DNA of 33,325 nucleotides, from contig DUOO01000062.1 of the NCBI GenBank assembly GCA_012838795.1, forward strand, positions 1 to 33,325, in the 5' to 3' direction. The translations under genes were made by a program, and so were the position numbers. Source of the DNA: Clostridiaceae bacterium (GTDB lineage: Bacteria > Bacillota > Clostridia > Saccharofermentanales > DTU023). The notes under the pieces were generated by a model. The model worked only from the letters and a program-made list of their open reading frames with translations. It was not told the origin of the DNA and made no database searches. Positions 1 to 7,794 of this stretch are shown in pieces. How positions within the stretch are numbered: the stretch's first letter is position 1; every line of letters starts with the position of its first letter.

Positions 1-33
1 AGCTTTGAGGGTGTATTTTTATACCCTTATCCA

Positions 34-150
34 TACCGGTGATGATTGCGGCGAGGACACACCTGTTCCCATCCCGAACACAGAAGTTAAGCTCGTTCGC
101 GCCCACGATACTTGGTTGGTGACGACCCGGGAAAATAGGTATTGCCGGTT
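34..150 (+). rRNA. rrf: 5S ribosomal RNA
   Basis: This is the 5S rRNA of the large ribosomal subunit. The conserved core is readable: GATGATTGCGGCGAGGACAC, then CCTGTTCCCATCCCGAACAC and AGAAGTTAAGC. The 5' end (ACCGGT at 35-40) pairs with the 3' end (GCCGGT at 144-149) to form the terminal helix, which sets the limits to within a few bases. The first 33 bases are spacer, with a small GGGTGT/ATACCC stem (9-26) that may be an rRNA processing element. The 23S gene presumably lies just outside the window. Confidence 0.95.
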
Positions 151-160
151 TTTATCAAAA

Positions 161-192
161 GAGTCAGGTTTTAAACCTGACTTTTTTGTTTT
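161..192 (+). terminator. Rho-independent terminator of the rRNA operon
   Basis: The inverted repeat GTCAGGT/ACCTGAC (163-169 and 175-181), with TTTAA in the loop, is followed by TTTTTTGTTTT. It lies 13 bases after the 5S rRNA and closes the rRNA transcript. Confidence 0.9.
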
Positions 193-228
193 GAAATGTT
201 AAATTGACTAACTTTTCTTCTAGGATAA

Positions 229-469
229 ATTACATTATCCCAGATCTGGGACAATGTAATCGGCAGGAAGTATTTCTTGTTTGCTAACATACCCAGAAGA
301 GCTACTGCTAGTGCCATTCTCTACTCCCTTGTAGAAACAGCCAAAGATATGGGAGTTGATCCAATAGTTACTTTGTTTATACCCTGATAGAAGCGGCAAA
401 TTACGTGATACTGATGAATTTGAGAAAATTGCTGAACTGACGCCTCAATATTTTAAAAATCTCGGTTAG
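229..469 (+). pseudogene. IS66-family transposase, C-terminal remnant (frameshifted)
   Basis: Translation from 262 reads GRKYFLFANIPRRATASAIL and continues YSLVETAKDMGVDP before a stop at 385-387. This strongly resembles the C-terminal block of IS66 transposases, whose typical form is IGRKNYLFSNTPRGA..S..YS.VETAK.NGL.P. A +1 frame carries on downstream (392-469) with LRDTDEFEKIAELTPQYF and then a TAG stop, which fits a frameshifted tail. No start codon, no DDE catalytic core and no IS ends were recognised, and a stop precedes the readable part at 226-228. The fragment is therefore non-functional and marks an old insertion between the rRNA operon and the sugar-import operon. Confidence 0.8.
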
Positions 470-730
470 ACGTTGTTGGAACGCCAATAGATTTGACGCT
501 CACATTCAAGAAACTGGAGTATTTGCTTATTTGATTTATATAAAATATTTAATGGGACAATATTAATTATTCTATAATCTTGTTGAATGTTACTTTATTT
601 TTAATAAATTATTTAAAGCATCTTATTTTATAACTTGATTAATTATCAATAACAAAAGAATATTACGAAATAATAGCAATATATCTTTGAACATTGTCAA
701 TGTGCACAAATTATTTCAGATTATTTTTAC
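470..730. other. AT-rich spacer, no gene recognised
   Basis: This stretch is very AT-rich and holds no plausible coding frame. The only structure noticed is a short imperfect dyad, TTGAT-TAATT-ATCAA (635-649). The start of the stretch may be further decayed IS66 sequence. Confidence 0.6.
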
Positions 731-759
731 TTGATATATGTAAAAAATGACTTTATTAT
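731..759 (+). promoter_or_regulatory. Promoter of the sugar-import/transketolase operon
   Basis: A -35 box TTGATA (731-736) and a -10 box TATTAT (754-759) are separated by exactly 17 bp, which is near-ideal sigma-A spacing. The expected transcription start falls inside the palindrome at 760-788, giving a short leader ahead of the first gene at 817. Confidence 0.75.
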
Positions 760-788
760 AATAAATAATCGATAATCGATTATTTATT
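760..788. promoter_or_regulatory. Perfect 29-bp palindrome, probable operator
   Basis: The 14-base arm AATAAATAATCGAT (760-773) is repeated exactly as its reverse complement (775-788) around one central A. It also contains a nested palindrome, ATAATCGATTAT (772-783). It starts at the base after the -10 hexamer and so covers the transcription start. A repressor bound here would block initiation. The obvious candidate is the GntR/FCD protein encoded at 5856. That link is inferred from position only. Confidence 0.7.
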
Positions 789-816
789 GTTTTAAGAAGA
801 GATGTGGAGGTAAGCT

Positions 817-2313
817 TTGGAATACATTTTAGAAATGACAAATATTAATAAAAGCTTTTCCGGTGTTCAAGTTTTGAATGATATTAATTTTAAATTGAAA
901 AAAGGTGAGATTCATGCTCTCCTTGGTGCTAACGGAGCTGGAAAATCGACATTAATTAAAATATTATCCGGTGCTCACCTAAAGGATAGCGGTACAATCA
1001 AAATTAATGGTAAAGTTGTAAACATTACGAATCCCGTAGAAGCCAAAAACTTAGGAGTTCAGTGTATATACCAAGAACTGTCTTTGATTCCTGATTTGAC
1101 AATTGCTCAAAACATTTTCATAGGTAAGGAAGAGTTAAATGGTATTTTCCTAAATCACGAAATTATGAACAAAAAAGCAAAAGAATTAATGAATGATTTA
1201 GAAATTGATGTTGATATCAAGACTAAAGTCAGAGATTTAGGTATAGGACATCAGTTTTTCACGGAAATATGTCGTTGTTTGATAGGGAATGCCAGCATAG
1301 TAATAATGGATGAGCCTACTTCAGCAATGAGTCCTATTGAATACAAACAATTTCTTAAAACAATTCGTCTTTTGAGAAATAGAGATATTTCTATTATTTA
1401 TATTTCACACCACTTAGATGAAATATTTGATTTTTGTGATTCAATTACTATTTTACGTAATGGGTTCAATCAACTTTCAACAACAGTTGCTTCTGTAAAT
1501 AAAAGAACTGTAATAGAGGAGATGGTTGGAGAAGATGTTTCAGACTATTTGGAGAGGGAGTATTTAGGAGAATTCGGAAATGTAAAACCAATTTTAAAAG
1601 TTGAAAATGTATCTACGGACAAACTGAAAGATGTTTCTTTTACGGTGAAAACAGGAGAAATTTTTGGTGTAACAGGTTTATTAGGTGCAGGGAAAACTGA
1701 ATTGGGCAATGTCTTATTTGGCGTTGATAGATTTATTAAAGGGAAAATAACATTTGATGGACATGAGTTTTCTCATGACTCTATTCAAGACAGAATAGAT
1801 ATGGGAATAGGTTTAGTTCCTGAGGACCGAAAAATAAGTGGGTTATTTCAAGAATTTTCAATTAAAAATAACGTTTCATTATTAAATTTGAACTTGTTCA
1901 AGACGTTGAATTTGTTTATTAATCGAAAAAAAGAAGCTGAATTTTCAGATAGATTTGCTAAAGATTTAAATGTAAAATTCAACAATTTAAATGACAAAGT
2001 AAGATTTTTAAGCGGTGGTAATCAGCAAAAAGTTGTTTTAGCAAAATGGATATCTAAAAATCTGAAATTATTAATACTGGATGAGCCAACTCGAGGTATA
2101 GATGTCGGTTCTAAAGAAGAAATCTATTCTCTAATTCGAAAATTGGCCAGAGAAGGCTTAACGATTATCGTGATGTCTTCCGAGGTACCTGAAGTTATTG
2201 CTTTGTCAGAAAGAATTTTGGTTTTGCATAATGGTCAGTCAAAAGGGATTTTAAACGGAGACGATGCCACTGAAAGTGACATTTTAACATTAACAACTGA
2301 AGGAGATAATTAA
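817..2313 (+). CDS. Ribose-type sugar ABC transporter, tandem ATP-binding protein
   Basis: This is the energising subunit of a monosaccharide importer of the RbsA/MglA/XylG family (498 aa, two fused nucleotide-binding domains, cytoplasmic face of the membrane). The N-half has Walker A GANGAGKST (37-45) and Walker B IVIMDEPTS (D165, E166). Its signature loop is degenerate: LGIGHQF at 141-147 where the family normally has LS(I/V)G(D/Q)QQ. The C-half has Walker A-like GLLGAGKTE, a full signature LSGGNQQKV (398-406) and Walker B LLILDEPTRG (D422). The TTG start at 817 is preferred because GGAGG (806-810) sits 6 bases upstream; an in-frame ATG follows at 835. It is the first gene of the operon and is followed with no gap by the permease. 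Importer class is clear; the sugar is not. Confidence 0.95.
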   Translation: MEYILEMTNINKSFSGVQVLNDINFKLKKGEIHALLGANGAGKSTLIKILSGAHLKDSGTIKINGKVVNITNPVEAKNLGVQCIYQELSLIPDLTIAQNIFIGKEELNGIFLNHEIMNKKAKELMNDLEIDVDIKTKVRDLGIGHQFFTEICRCLIGNASIVIMDEPTSAMSPIEYKQFLKTIRLLRNRDISIIYISHHLDEIFDFCDSITILRNGFNQLSTTVASVNKRTVIEEMVGEDVSDYLEREYLGEFGNVKPILKVENVSTDKLKDVSFTVKTGEIFGVTGLLGAGKTELGNVLFGVDRFIKGKITFDGHEFSHDSIQDRIDMGIGLVPEDRKISGLFQEFSIKNNVSLLNLNLFKTLNLFINRKKEAEFSDRFAKDLNVKFNNLNDKVRFLSGGNQQKVVLAKWISKNLKLLILDEPTRGIDVGSKEEIYSLIRKLAREGLTIIVMSSEVPEVIALSERILVLHNGQSKGILNGDDATESDILTLTTEGDN

Positions 2314-3252
2314 ATGGGATCTGATATCAAAGCAAATAAAATAAAAAACATTCGCAAATATGCGTTAGTAATTATTTTTGTTGCATTATGTGCTTTCTTC
2401 ACTATTATGACTGATAGTTTTCTTACGATGTCAAATATTGTAGATATGTTGCGATCAAACTCAATCAGCGGTTTGTTATCTGTAGGTGTAACCTATGTAA
2501 TCTTAGCCGGTGGGATTGATCTTTCTACAGAAGCAGTAGCTTGTTTAGCTGGAATAGTTGCCGGCGTACTGAGTGATAAGCCTTTTATTGCATTAATTGC
2601 AGGTATTTTGGTAGGACTCATAGTGGGATTTATTAATGGCACGTTGTTGGTTTATACGGGAGTACAACCTTTTATTTATACTTTGGCAATGAGCAGGTTA
2701 CTTAAAGGAGTAGTATTAATTTATACAAAAGGTATTGCGATTTATGATATTGATGAATCACTAAAAGTTTTTGCACGTGGTTCATTAGGACCTGTACCGA
2801 TACCTATATTTATTTTTGTACTATTAGTTGTTGTTTCGTATTTATTACTCAATCACACAAAAACCGGGAGATATTTATATTCTGTAGGAAGTAATAGAGA
2901 AGCATCCAGATTATCAGGAATACCTACCAAAAAGATTTCTATTATGACTTATGTGATTTCGGGAGTGTTAGCAGCATTAGCTGGTGTTCTTTTAACTTCC
3001 AGGGTCTCTTCTGCCGAGGCAAACGCAGCGGAAGGTTGGGCTTTGAACGCAATCAGTGCCGTTATTATTGGTGGTACAAGTATGAGGGGTGGTGAAGGAG
3101 GAATTCTCAACACTATATTAGGAATATTTTTACTTGCGGTTTTAGATAATGGGATGGTACTGATGAATGTTCCGACTAATTACAATCAATTTATTAAAGG
3201 AGCATTGATGTTGGTTGCAATCTTATTAGATACAAGCAGAAAAAAAGATTAA
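2314..3252 (+). CDS. Ribose-type sugar ABC transporter permease
   Basis: This integral membrane subunit of the BPD_transp_2 (RbsC/XylH/YjfF) family is 312 aa, a usual length. Hydrophobic segments are spread over the whole chain, starting with YALVIIFVALCAFFTIM near the N-terminus. Family hallmarks include VTYVILAGGIDLS, the loop AEGWALNAISAVIIGGTSMRGG, and a hydrophobic C-terminal part ending LMLVAILLDTSRKK. The start codon abuts the stop of the ATPase gene, and AAGGAG at the end of that gene serves as the ribosome binding site, so the two are translationally coupled. Only one permease gene is present, so the channel is probably a homodimer. Confidence 0.95.
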   Translation: MGSDIKANKIKNIRKYALVIIFVALCAFFTIMTDSFLTMSNIVDMLRSNSISGLLSVGVTYVILAGGIDLSTEAVACLAGIVAGVLSDKPFIALIAGILVGLIVGFINGTLLVYTGVQPFIYTLAMSRLLKGVVLIYTKGIAIYDIDESLKVFARGSLGPVPIPIFIFVLLVVVSYLLLNHTKTGRYLYSVGSNREASRLSGIPTKKISIMTYVISGVLAALAGVLLTSRVSSAEANAAEGWALNAISAVIIGGTSMRGGEGGILNTILGIFLLAVLDNGMVLMNVPTNYNQFIKGALMLVAILLDTSRKKD

Positions 3253-3297
3253 TACAATAAAAAAACAAATACACAAATATTGGGAGGTATTAAGAAA

Positions 3298-4326
3298 ATG
3301 AAAAAAATTATTAGTGTTTTGTTGGTCTTATGTTTAGCAATAGGTCTTGTTGCAGGATGTAGTGACAAAAAAGATGAAGAAGAAAAAACAGAAGCTAAAA
3401 AAGAGGAAGAAAAGACGGAAGACAAGAAAGAAGAAAAAACAGAAGCAGATGCAGAATCGGAAGACGATAAAGATTATTATCTAGGGTATAGTCTTTGCGA
3501 ATATACCATGAATTTAGCAGCAGGAACAGCTCAATTATTTGAAGAAGAATGCGAAGCAAGAGGATTTAAATATACTGTAACTGATGCGGAAAAAGATGCT
3601 TCTAAGCAGATTGATGATATCAATGCGCTGATTAATATGGGAGTTGACGGTATTGTGGTAATGGCAGTTGATGGACAGGCCGTGGCTCCGGGTGTTGAAG
3701 CAGCTTATGATGCAGGAATTCCGATAGTTGTCGTTTTAAGAGATATGCCATCTGTATCCGATAAATATTTAGCTTTCTGTGGAGTTAATGATGTGGAGAT
3801 AGGCCGTTTAGCAGGTGAGTGGCTCGTAGATGCTATTGACGGTAAAGGCAAAGTAGTTTATTTAACAGGTACTCCGGGTCATTCTACTGCAATTGACAGA
3901 TCTGAAGGATTTAAAGGAGTATTAGAAGAATATCCCGACATTGAAATTGTTGCAGAACAAGCTGGAAATTGGAATCGGACAATAGCAATGGAAGTCATGG
4001 AGCCAATTTTACGAGCAAATCCTGAAATAGACGGTGTATGGTGTGCTAATGATGAAATGGCAGGTGGAGCGATTCAAGCAATTGATGCTGCAGGCAGATC
4101 AGGTGAAATGGTTGTTGGTGGTGCTAATCTCCAAAGAGATGGATGGGAAAGATTAATGTCGGGCGAACAACAAGCAGACATTACAACACCGCCTCAAATG
4201 GTATTAGATGCGATACAAGCATTGGTAGATCACTTGGACGGTAAAGAAGTAGAAAAAAGAATACTACAACCTTTAGATATTGTAACAAAAGAAAATGCGG
4301 CAGAATTTGAATATCAAGCATATTAA
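3298..4326 (+). CDS. Sugar-binding lipoprotein of the ABC transporter
   Basis: This is the extracellular substrate-binding protein (342 aa, periplasmic-binding-protein type 1, ribose-binding fold). A lipoprotein signal peptide is clear: MKK, a hydrophobic core, then LVAGC with the lipidated Cys at position 21. A strongly charged Lys/Glu linker (about residues 24-55) leads into the ligand domain, which begins YYLGYSLCEYTMNLAAG and contains IDDINALINMGVDGIVVMAV, typical of the family. The start at 3298 is chosen because GGGAGG (3282-3287) is correctly spaced and a proper signal peptide begins there; a reading frame open from 3280 would put extra residues ahead of the signal. Ligand specificity cannot be read from the sequence. 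Confidence 0.95.
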   Translation: MKKIISVLLVLCLAIGLVAGCSDKKDEEEKTEAKKEEEKTEDKKEEKTEADAESEDDKDYYLGYSLCEYTMNLAAGTAQLFEEECEARGFKYTVTDAEKDASKQIDDINALINMGVDGIVVMAVDGQAVAPGVEAAYDAGIPIVVVLRDMPSVSDKYLAFCGVNDVEIGRLAGEWLVDAIDGKGKVVYLTGTPGHSTAIDRSEGFKGVLEEYPDIEIVAEQAGNWNRTIAMEVMEPILRANPEIDGVWCANDEMAGGAIQAIDAAGRSGEMVVGGANLQRDGWERLMSGEQQADITTPPQMVLDAIQALVDHLDGKEVEKRILQPLDIVTKENAAEFEYQAY

Positions 4327-4393
4327 TAATTTATAGATTATTATGTGTTATAAATTTTATTGAATGAATCTATTATATAAAGGAATAAGAAAT

Positions 4394-4801
4394 ATGTACC
4401 CAATTATTAATGAAAATGCTGTTAAAGAAAAGAATGTTCCGGGGAGAACATTAAGATGGGCAGTTCACAAAGAAGATGGATTGAATGCAAATCATTGTAC
4501 CATGTGTATCATGCATGTAGAGCCTGGTGAAACTGTACAACCTGCTCATTCCCATGAAGATTCTGAAGAAGTACTTTACATTATAAAAGGTGAAGGAAAA
4601 GTCTACATAGACGGAGTAATTTATCCTTTCAAAAGCGGAGACATTGTTCTGTTTGAAGTAGGTAAAATTCATATGGTTAGAAATACAGGTAAAGAGGTAC
4701 TAAAAGTAGCTTGTTTCTTTGCACCCTATACAGATTTGGACACATACACATATTTTACGGAAATTGATTTTGATTCAGGAGAGGAATTTGTTAATGAATA
4801 A
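4394..4801 (+). CDS. Small single-domain cupin protein
   Basis: A 135-residue cupin with both conserved motifs. Motif 1 is PAHSHEDSEEVLYIIKGEG, whose two His and following Glu would bind metal. Motif 2 is SGDIVLFEVGKIHMVRN, with the fourth ligand His. The fold is shared by sugar isomerases, epimerases and dioxygenases as well as non-enzymatic sensors, so the role is open. In this operon an isomerase or mutarotase step is an attractive inference. The start at 4394 is preferred over an in-frame ATG at 4364 because AAAGGA lies about 10 bases upstream of 4394 and nothing similar precedes 4364. The last 8 bases overlap the next gene. Confidence 0.85.
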   Translation: MYPIINENAVKEKNVPGRTLRWAVHKEDGLNANHCTMCIMHVEPGETVQPAHSHEDSEEVLYIIKGEGKVYIDGVIYPFKSGDIVLFEVGKIHMVRNTGKEVLKVACFFAPYTDLDTYTYFTEIDFDSGEEFVNE

Positions 4802-5819
4802 AAATAATCCTTTATACAATTTTTCTATAGATGAAAGTGATCTGCAATATGTTGGGTATGATTTACAAAGACCGGAGTGCATTTTGGCTGAAAAAGACGG
4901 TAGTCTTTGGGCAGCCGATGCTCGTGGTGGAGTAGTACATATAAAACCTGATGGAACTCAAAGTGTCATTACGCAAAAACATGATGCATCTTCTCTTAAA
5001 GAAGGTGACAGAGATCGGTTTTTCGCCGGAACTTTACCAAATGGTCTAGCTTTTACAGAAGATGGTGATATCTTAATATCCAACTTTGGTACAGATTGTT
5101 TAGAAATAATGAAAAGAACAGGAGAGACAAGAGTCCTCCTAGATTCTATTGATGGTATGCCAATTGGTAAAGTAAATTTTGTTTTAAGAGATTCGCTAAA
5201 TCGAATTTGGATAACCGTTACTACTCAAAAAAAGAACTGGATAGATGCTCTTGTTCCGGATTTAGATGATGGATACATTATTCTTTATGAGGAAGGAAAA
5301 GAAGCAAGAATAGTTGCTGATGGATTACATTTTACAAATGAAGTACGTTTTGATAAAGATGAAGAATATTTGTATTGTGTTGAAACAGTTGGTGTTAGCG
5401 GAGGAAGAATAGTACGATTCCGTTGCGAAGATGGAGAATTAAAAAACAAAGAAGTCTTTGGTCCTGAAAGATGGGGGCCTGGTGCATATCCGGATGGAAT
5501 AGCATTTGACTCTTACGGCAATCTTTGGGGCACGATGGTTTATTCAGACAAAATTTTCATCATTACTCCGGAAGGAGAAGGAAAAATTATCTTTGATGCT
5601 GGCGACCAAGAAAAAGTAAAAGCTCTGGACGATGCTTTTTATAAAAGTGAAGTGGATTATGATACTTTGTTTGCAACAGGCAAAGGCCCGGCTCCTTGGA
5701 TGGCTAGTATAACTTTTGGGGGTAAAGATCTTAAAAATGTATATGTAGGATCATTGAGAGGAACAAAAATTCCATATTTTCGTTCACCGGTTGCAGGGTT
5801 ACCTATGGTACACTGGTGA
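4794..5819 (+). CDS. SMP-30/gluconolactonase-family protein (probable sugar lactonase)
   Basis: A 341-residue six-bladed beta-propeller of the SMP-30/gluconolactonase/LRE-like family. These enzymes are mostly metal-dependent hydrolases opening sugar lactones. The three usual metal-ligand motifs are present in order: RPECILAE (Glu), HFTNEVRF (Asn) and YPDGIAFD (Asp). Blade repeats such as DGSLWAADARGG, LPNGLAFTEDGDILISN and YGNLWGTM are visible. The start at 4794 is chosen because AGGAGAGGA (4777-4785) is well placed and it creates an 8-base overlap with the cupin stop; starts further upstream would lie deep inside the cupin gene. Paired with the downstream dehydrogenase it suggests oxidation of an aldose to a lactone followed by ring opening. 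That pairing is inference, since some propellers of this fold are not lactonases. Confidence 0.88.
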   Translation: MNKNNPLYNFSIDESDLQYVGYDLQRPECILAEKDGSLWAADARGGVVHIKPDGTQSVITQKHDASSLKEGDRDRFFAGTLPNGLAFTEDGDILISNFGTDCLEIMKRTGETRVLLDSIDGMPIGKVNFVLRDSLNRIWITVTTQKKNWIDALVPDLDDGYIILYEEGKEARIVADGLHFTNEVRFDKDEEYLYCVETVGVSGGRIVRFRCEDGELKNKEVFGPERWGPGAYPDGIAFDSYGNLWGTMVYSDKIFIITPEGEGKIIFDAGDQEKVKALDDAFYKSEVDYDTLFATGKGPAPWMASITFGGKDLKNVYVGSLRGTKIPYFRSPVAGLPMVHW

Positions 5820-5855
5820 TATTAAAGAAAAAATGGAGGTGCTGATAAGGTAGAT

Positions 5856-6521
5856 ATGGAAATAATAAACAGATCAACGATAAGCAATCAAGTTTTAGAA
5901 TATTTTAGAGATAAAATCATGAACCAGGAACTGCGACCTAATGAGAGAATTATTGAAACTCGTGTTGCGAAGGAACTTGGTGTTTCACAGGGTAGTGTAA
6001 GAGAAGCTATTCAGAAACTTGATGCTATGGGATTGGTTAAAGTTAAGCCTTATTCAGGTACCTTTGTACGACCTTTTGATGAAAAAAGATTAAAAGATGC
6101 CTATGAATTGAGGAATCTTCTTGAAGGATTTTCTGCACCTTATGCATGTGAAAATATTTCAGAGCAGGCGATTGAACGAATGAAACAGTTACGTTCCGAA
6201 ATGGATATTTATGCAGCTAGAAATGATAGAAGAAGTTTGGTTAAATGTGATGTTGAATTTCATAGAGAAATTATTCTAGCTGCAGATAATTCTATTTTAG
6301 AAAAAATGTGGGATATTGCTTGTGTACCACAATGGACTGGATACACAATCATGTTACATGATGATGTATATTATTTCCCAAAATCTCATGATAATATTCT
6401 GAGTTATTTGGTGCAGCGAGATTCACAGAACTTAATTTCTGAATTAAATAATCATTTTGACAATGCTAAAACAATAGCGGTTAAAAATTGGATAAAACAC
6501 GAGAAGACTAATAACAAATAA
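5856..6521 (+). CDS. GntR-family transcriptional regulator, FadR-like with FCD domain
   Basis: This DNA-binding regulator (221 aa) has an N-terminal winged helix-turn-helix (about residues 8-72; LGVSQGSVREAIQKLDAMGL is the recognition region) and an all-helical FCD effector domain (about 80-210). Likely FCD metal ligands are D132, H136, H178 and H200, in the arrangement usual for the metal-binding subgroup whose ligands are often small carboxylates or sugar acids. It lies inside the operon between the lactonase and the dehydrogenase. It is the natural candidate to bind the palindromes at 760-788 and 6527-6550. A ribosome binding site AAGG sits 5 bases before the ATG, with a stronger GGAGGT 15 bases upstream. 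Confidence 0.92.
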   Translation: MEIINRSTISNQVLEYFRDKIMNQELRPNERIIETRVAKELGVSQGSVREAIQKLDAMGLVKVKPYSGTFVRPFDEKRLKDAYELRNLLEGFSAPYACENISEQAIERMKQLRSEMDIYAARNDRRSLVKCDVEFHREIILAADNSILEKMWDIACVPQWTGYTIMLHDDVYYFPKSHDNILSYLVQRDSQNLISELNNHFDNAKTIAVKNWIKHEKTNNK

Positions 6522-6526
6522 TAACA

Positions 6527-6550
6527 TATTAAATAATTGATTATTTTATA
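6527..6550. promoter_or_regulatory. Near-palindrome resembling the operon operator
   Basis: Arms TAT-n-AAATAAT (6527-6537) and ATTATTT-n-ATA (6540-6550) are symmetric around a central TG, with one mismatched pair. The core ATAATTGATTATTT matches the right half of the 760-788 palindrome (ATAATCGATTATTT) at all but one base. It lies directly before the ribosome binding site of the dehydrogenase gene and just after the regulator gene. The high AT content makes chance similarity possible. Confidence 0.45.
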
Positions 6551-6562
6551 AAAGAGGTGTAT

Positions 6563-7633
6563 ATGACAAAAACTATGAAAGCACTACAGTTAGTAGCAGC
6601 AAATGACTTACAACTCAAAGAAGTAGAAATACCAAAAGTTGGTGAAAATGAAGTGTTATGCAAAGTTTGGTCAACTTCAATATGTGGTACAGATCAACAT
6701 ATAATTGATAATTATTATCCAGGATATTGGCCAAAGTCTTTTCCTATTATTTTAGGACATGAATGGTCTGGTGAAATTGTTGAATTAGGAAAAAATTCTG
6801 ATAAGTTTGGATGGAATGTAGGAGATAGAGTTGCAGGCATAGCCAATGTTGGTTGCGGCCATTGTAAAAATTGTCTGGAAGGTCGTTGGACAATCTGTTT
6901 GAACTATGGGAAAAAAGATATACATCAAATGTATGGACATATTACAAATGGAGCTTATGCTGAATACATTTCTGTTTCGATAAAAAGCATTGCAAAAGTT
7001 CCCGATGATATGTCACATAACTTAGCTGCATGCATGGATCCGATAAGTATTGCCCTGCATATGATTGAACGAAGTGGTTTGAAAATTGGAGAAGATGTTC
7101 TGATAAATGGTTCTGGTGCTCAAGGTTTATATAGTGTGATTTTAGCAAAAGCCATGGGTGCAAATCGGATTTTTATATCGGGTAGCGGAAGCCGCTTAAT
7201 GAAAGGAGCCGAGTTGGGTGCAATTCCTATTGATTACAAAAAAGAGAACGTAGTTGACTATATCATGGAAGCGACAGACGGTTTAGGTGTAATGCGCGTT
7301 TTCGAATGTACAGGAACTGAACTAGGAATAAATCAAGCATGTCATGTAGTGTCGAGAGGCGGTTGCATTTCTACGATAAGCTTACCGAAAGATGATGTGA
7401 AAATTCCGATTCGTCAGATAGTTTTAGATGAAATTGATTTGCATGGAAGTAGAGCAAATCCTAATACTTTACCAAGAGCAATTCTGGTTGCTGACCAACA
7501 TATTGAAGCACTTGATTCGATGATTACTCATGTGTTTTCGATAGAAGATTATCAAAAAGCATTCAGTATTTTCAATGGACGACTGGAAGATTCACTCAAA
7601 GTAGTTATTAAGCCTAATGGCTTTGAAAAATAA
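6563..7633 (+). CDS. Zinc-dependent medium-chain alcohol/polyol dehydrogenase
   Basis: A 356-residue member of the medium-chain dehydrogenase/reductase family, closest in motif to sorbitol, threonine and related polyol dehydrogenases. Catalytic zinc ligands are C41 (SICGTD) and H66-E67 (GHEW). The structural zinc loop has four cysteines, C98, C101, C104 and C112. The NAD(P)-binding turn is NGSGAQGLYSV. The likely reaction is oxidation of a secondary or anomeric hydroxyl of the imported compound. The ATG at 6563 is chosen because AGAGGTG (6553-6559) lies just upstream; a GTG at 6557 would sit inside that ribosome binding site. It follows the regulator after 41 bases containing the operator-like dyad. 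Substrate is not predictable from motifs alone. Confidence 0.93.
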   Translation: MTKTMKALQLVAANDLQLKEVEIPKVGENEVLCKVWSTSICGTDQHIIDNYYPGYWPKSFPIILGHEWSGEIVELGKNSDKFGWNVGDRVAGIANVGCGHCKNCLEGRWTICLNYGKKDIHQMYGHITNGAYAEYISVSIKSIAKVPDDMSHNLAACMDPISIALHMIERSGLKIGEDVLINGSGAQGLYSVILAKAMGANRIFISGSGSRLMKGAELGAIPIDYKKENVVDYIMEATDGLGVMRVFECTGTELGINQACHVVSRGGCISTISLPKDDVKIPIRQIVLDEIDLHGSRANPNTLPRAILVADQHIEALDSMITHVFSIEDYQKAFSIFNGRLEDSLKVVIKPNGFEK

Positions 7634-7678
7634 AAGTCTTTTATCACTTAATTTAGAAAGATTTAGATATTTATAGAA

Positions 7679-7749
7679 TGACCCTATTTAATGTAATAGT
7701 TGTTTTTTGTAAAACACTATCCCAAGATATGTATTGTTAGATAGGGTTA
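7679..7749 (+). other. Potential structured RNA leader between dehydrogenase and transketolase genes
   Basis: A 9-bp closing stem TGACCCTAT/ATAGGGTTA (7679-7687 and 7741-7749, one G-U pair) encloses a second hairpin, ATAGT-t-GTTTT/AAAAC-ACTAT (7696-7720) with a TTGT loop. No T-run follows, so it is not a standard terminator. It lies in the largest gap inside the operon (161 bases). It could be an mRNA processing or stabilising element; no known riboswitch class was recognised. Confidence 0.4.
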
Positions 7750-7794
7750 TTAGATATATTCAAAAAATGTTAAGTATATATACTAGGAGGAATC

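Noticed and set aside
5-202. Open frame across the start of the window
   Set aside because: It lies over the 5S rRNA and its terminator, so it is not a protein gene.
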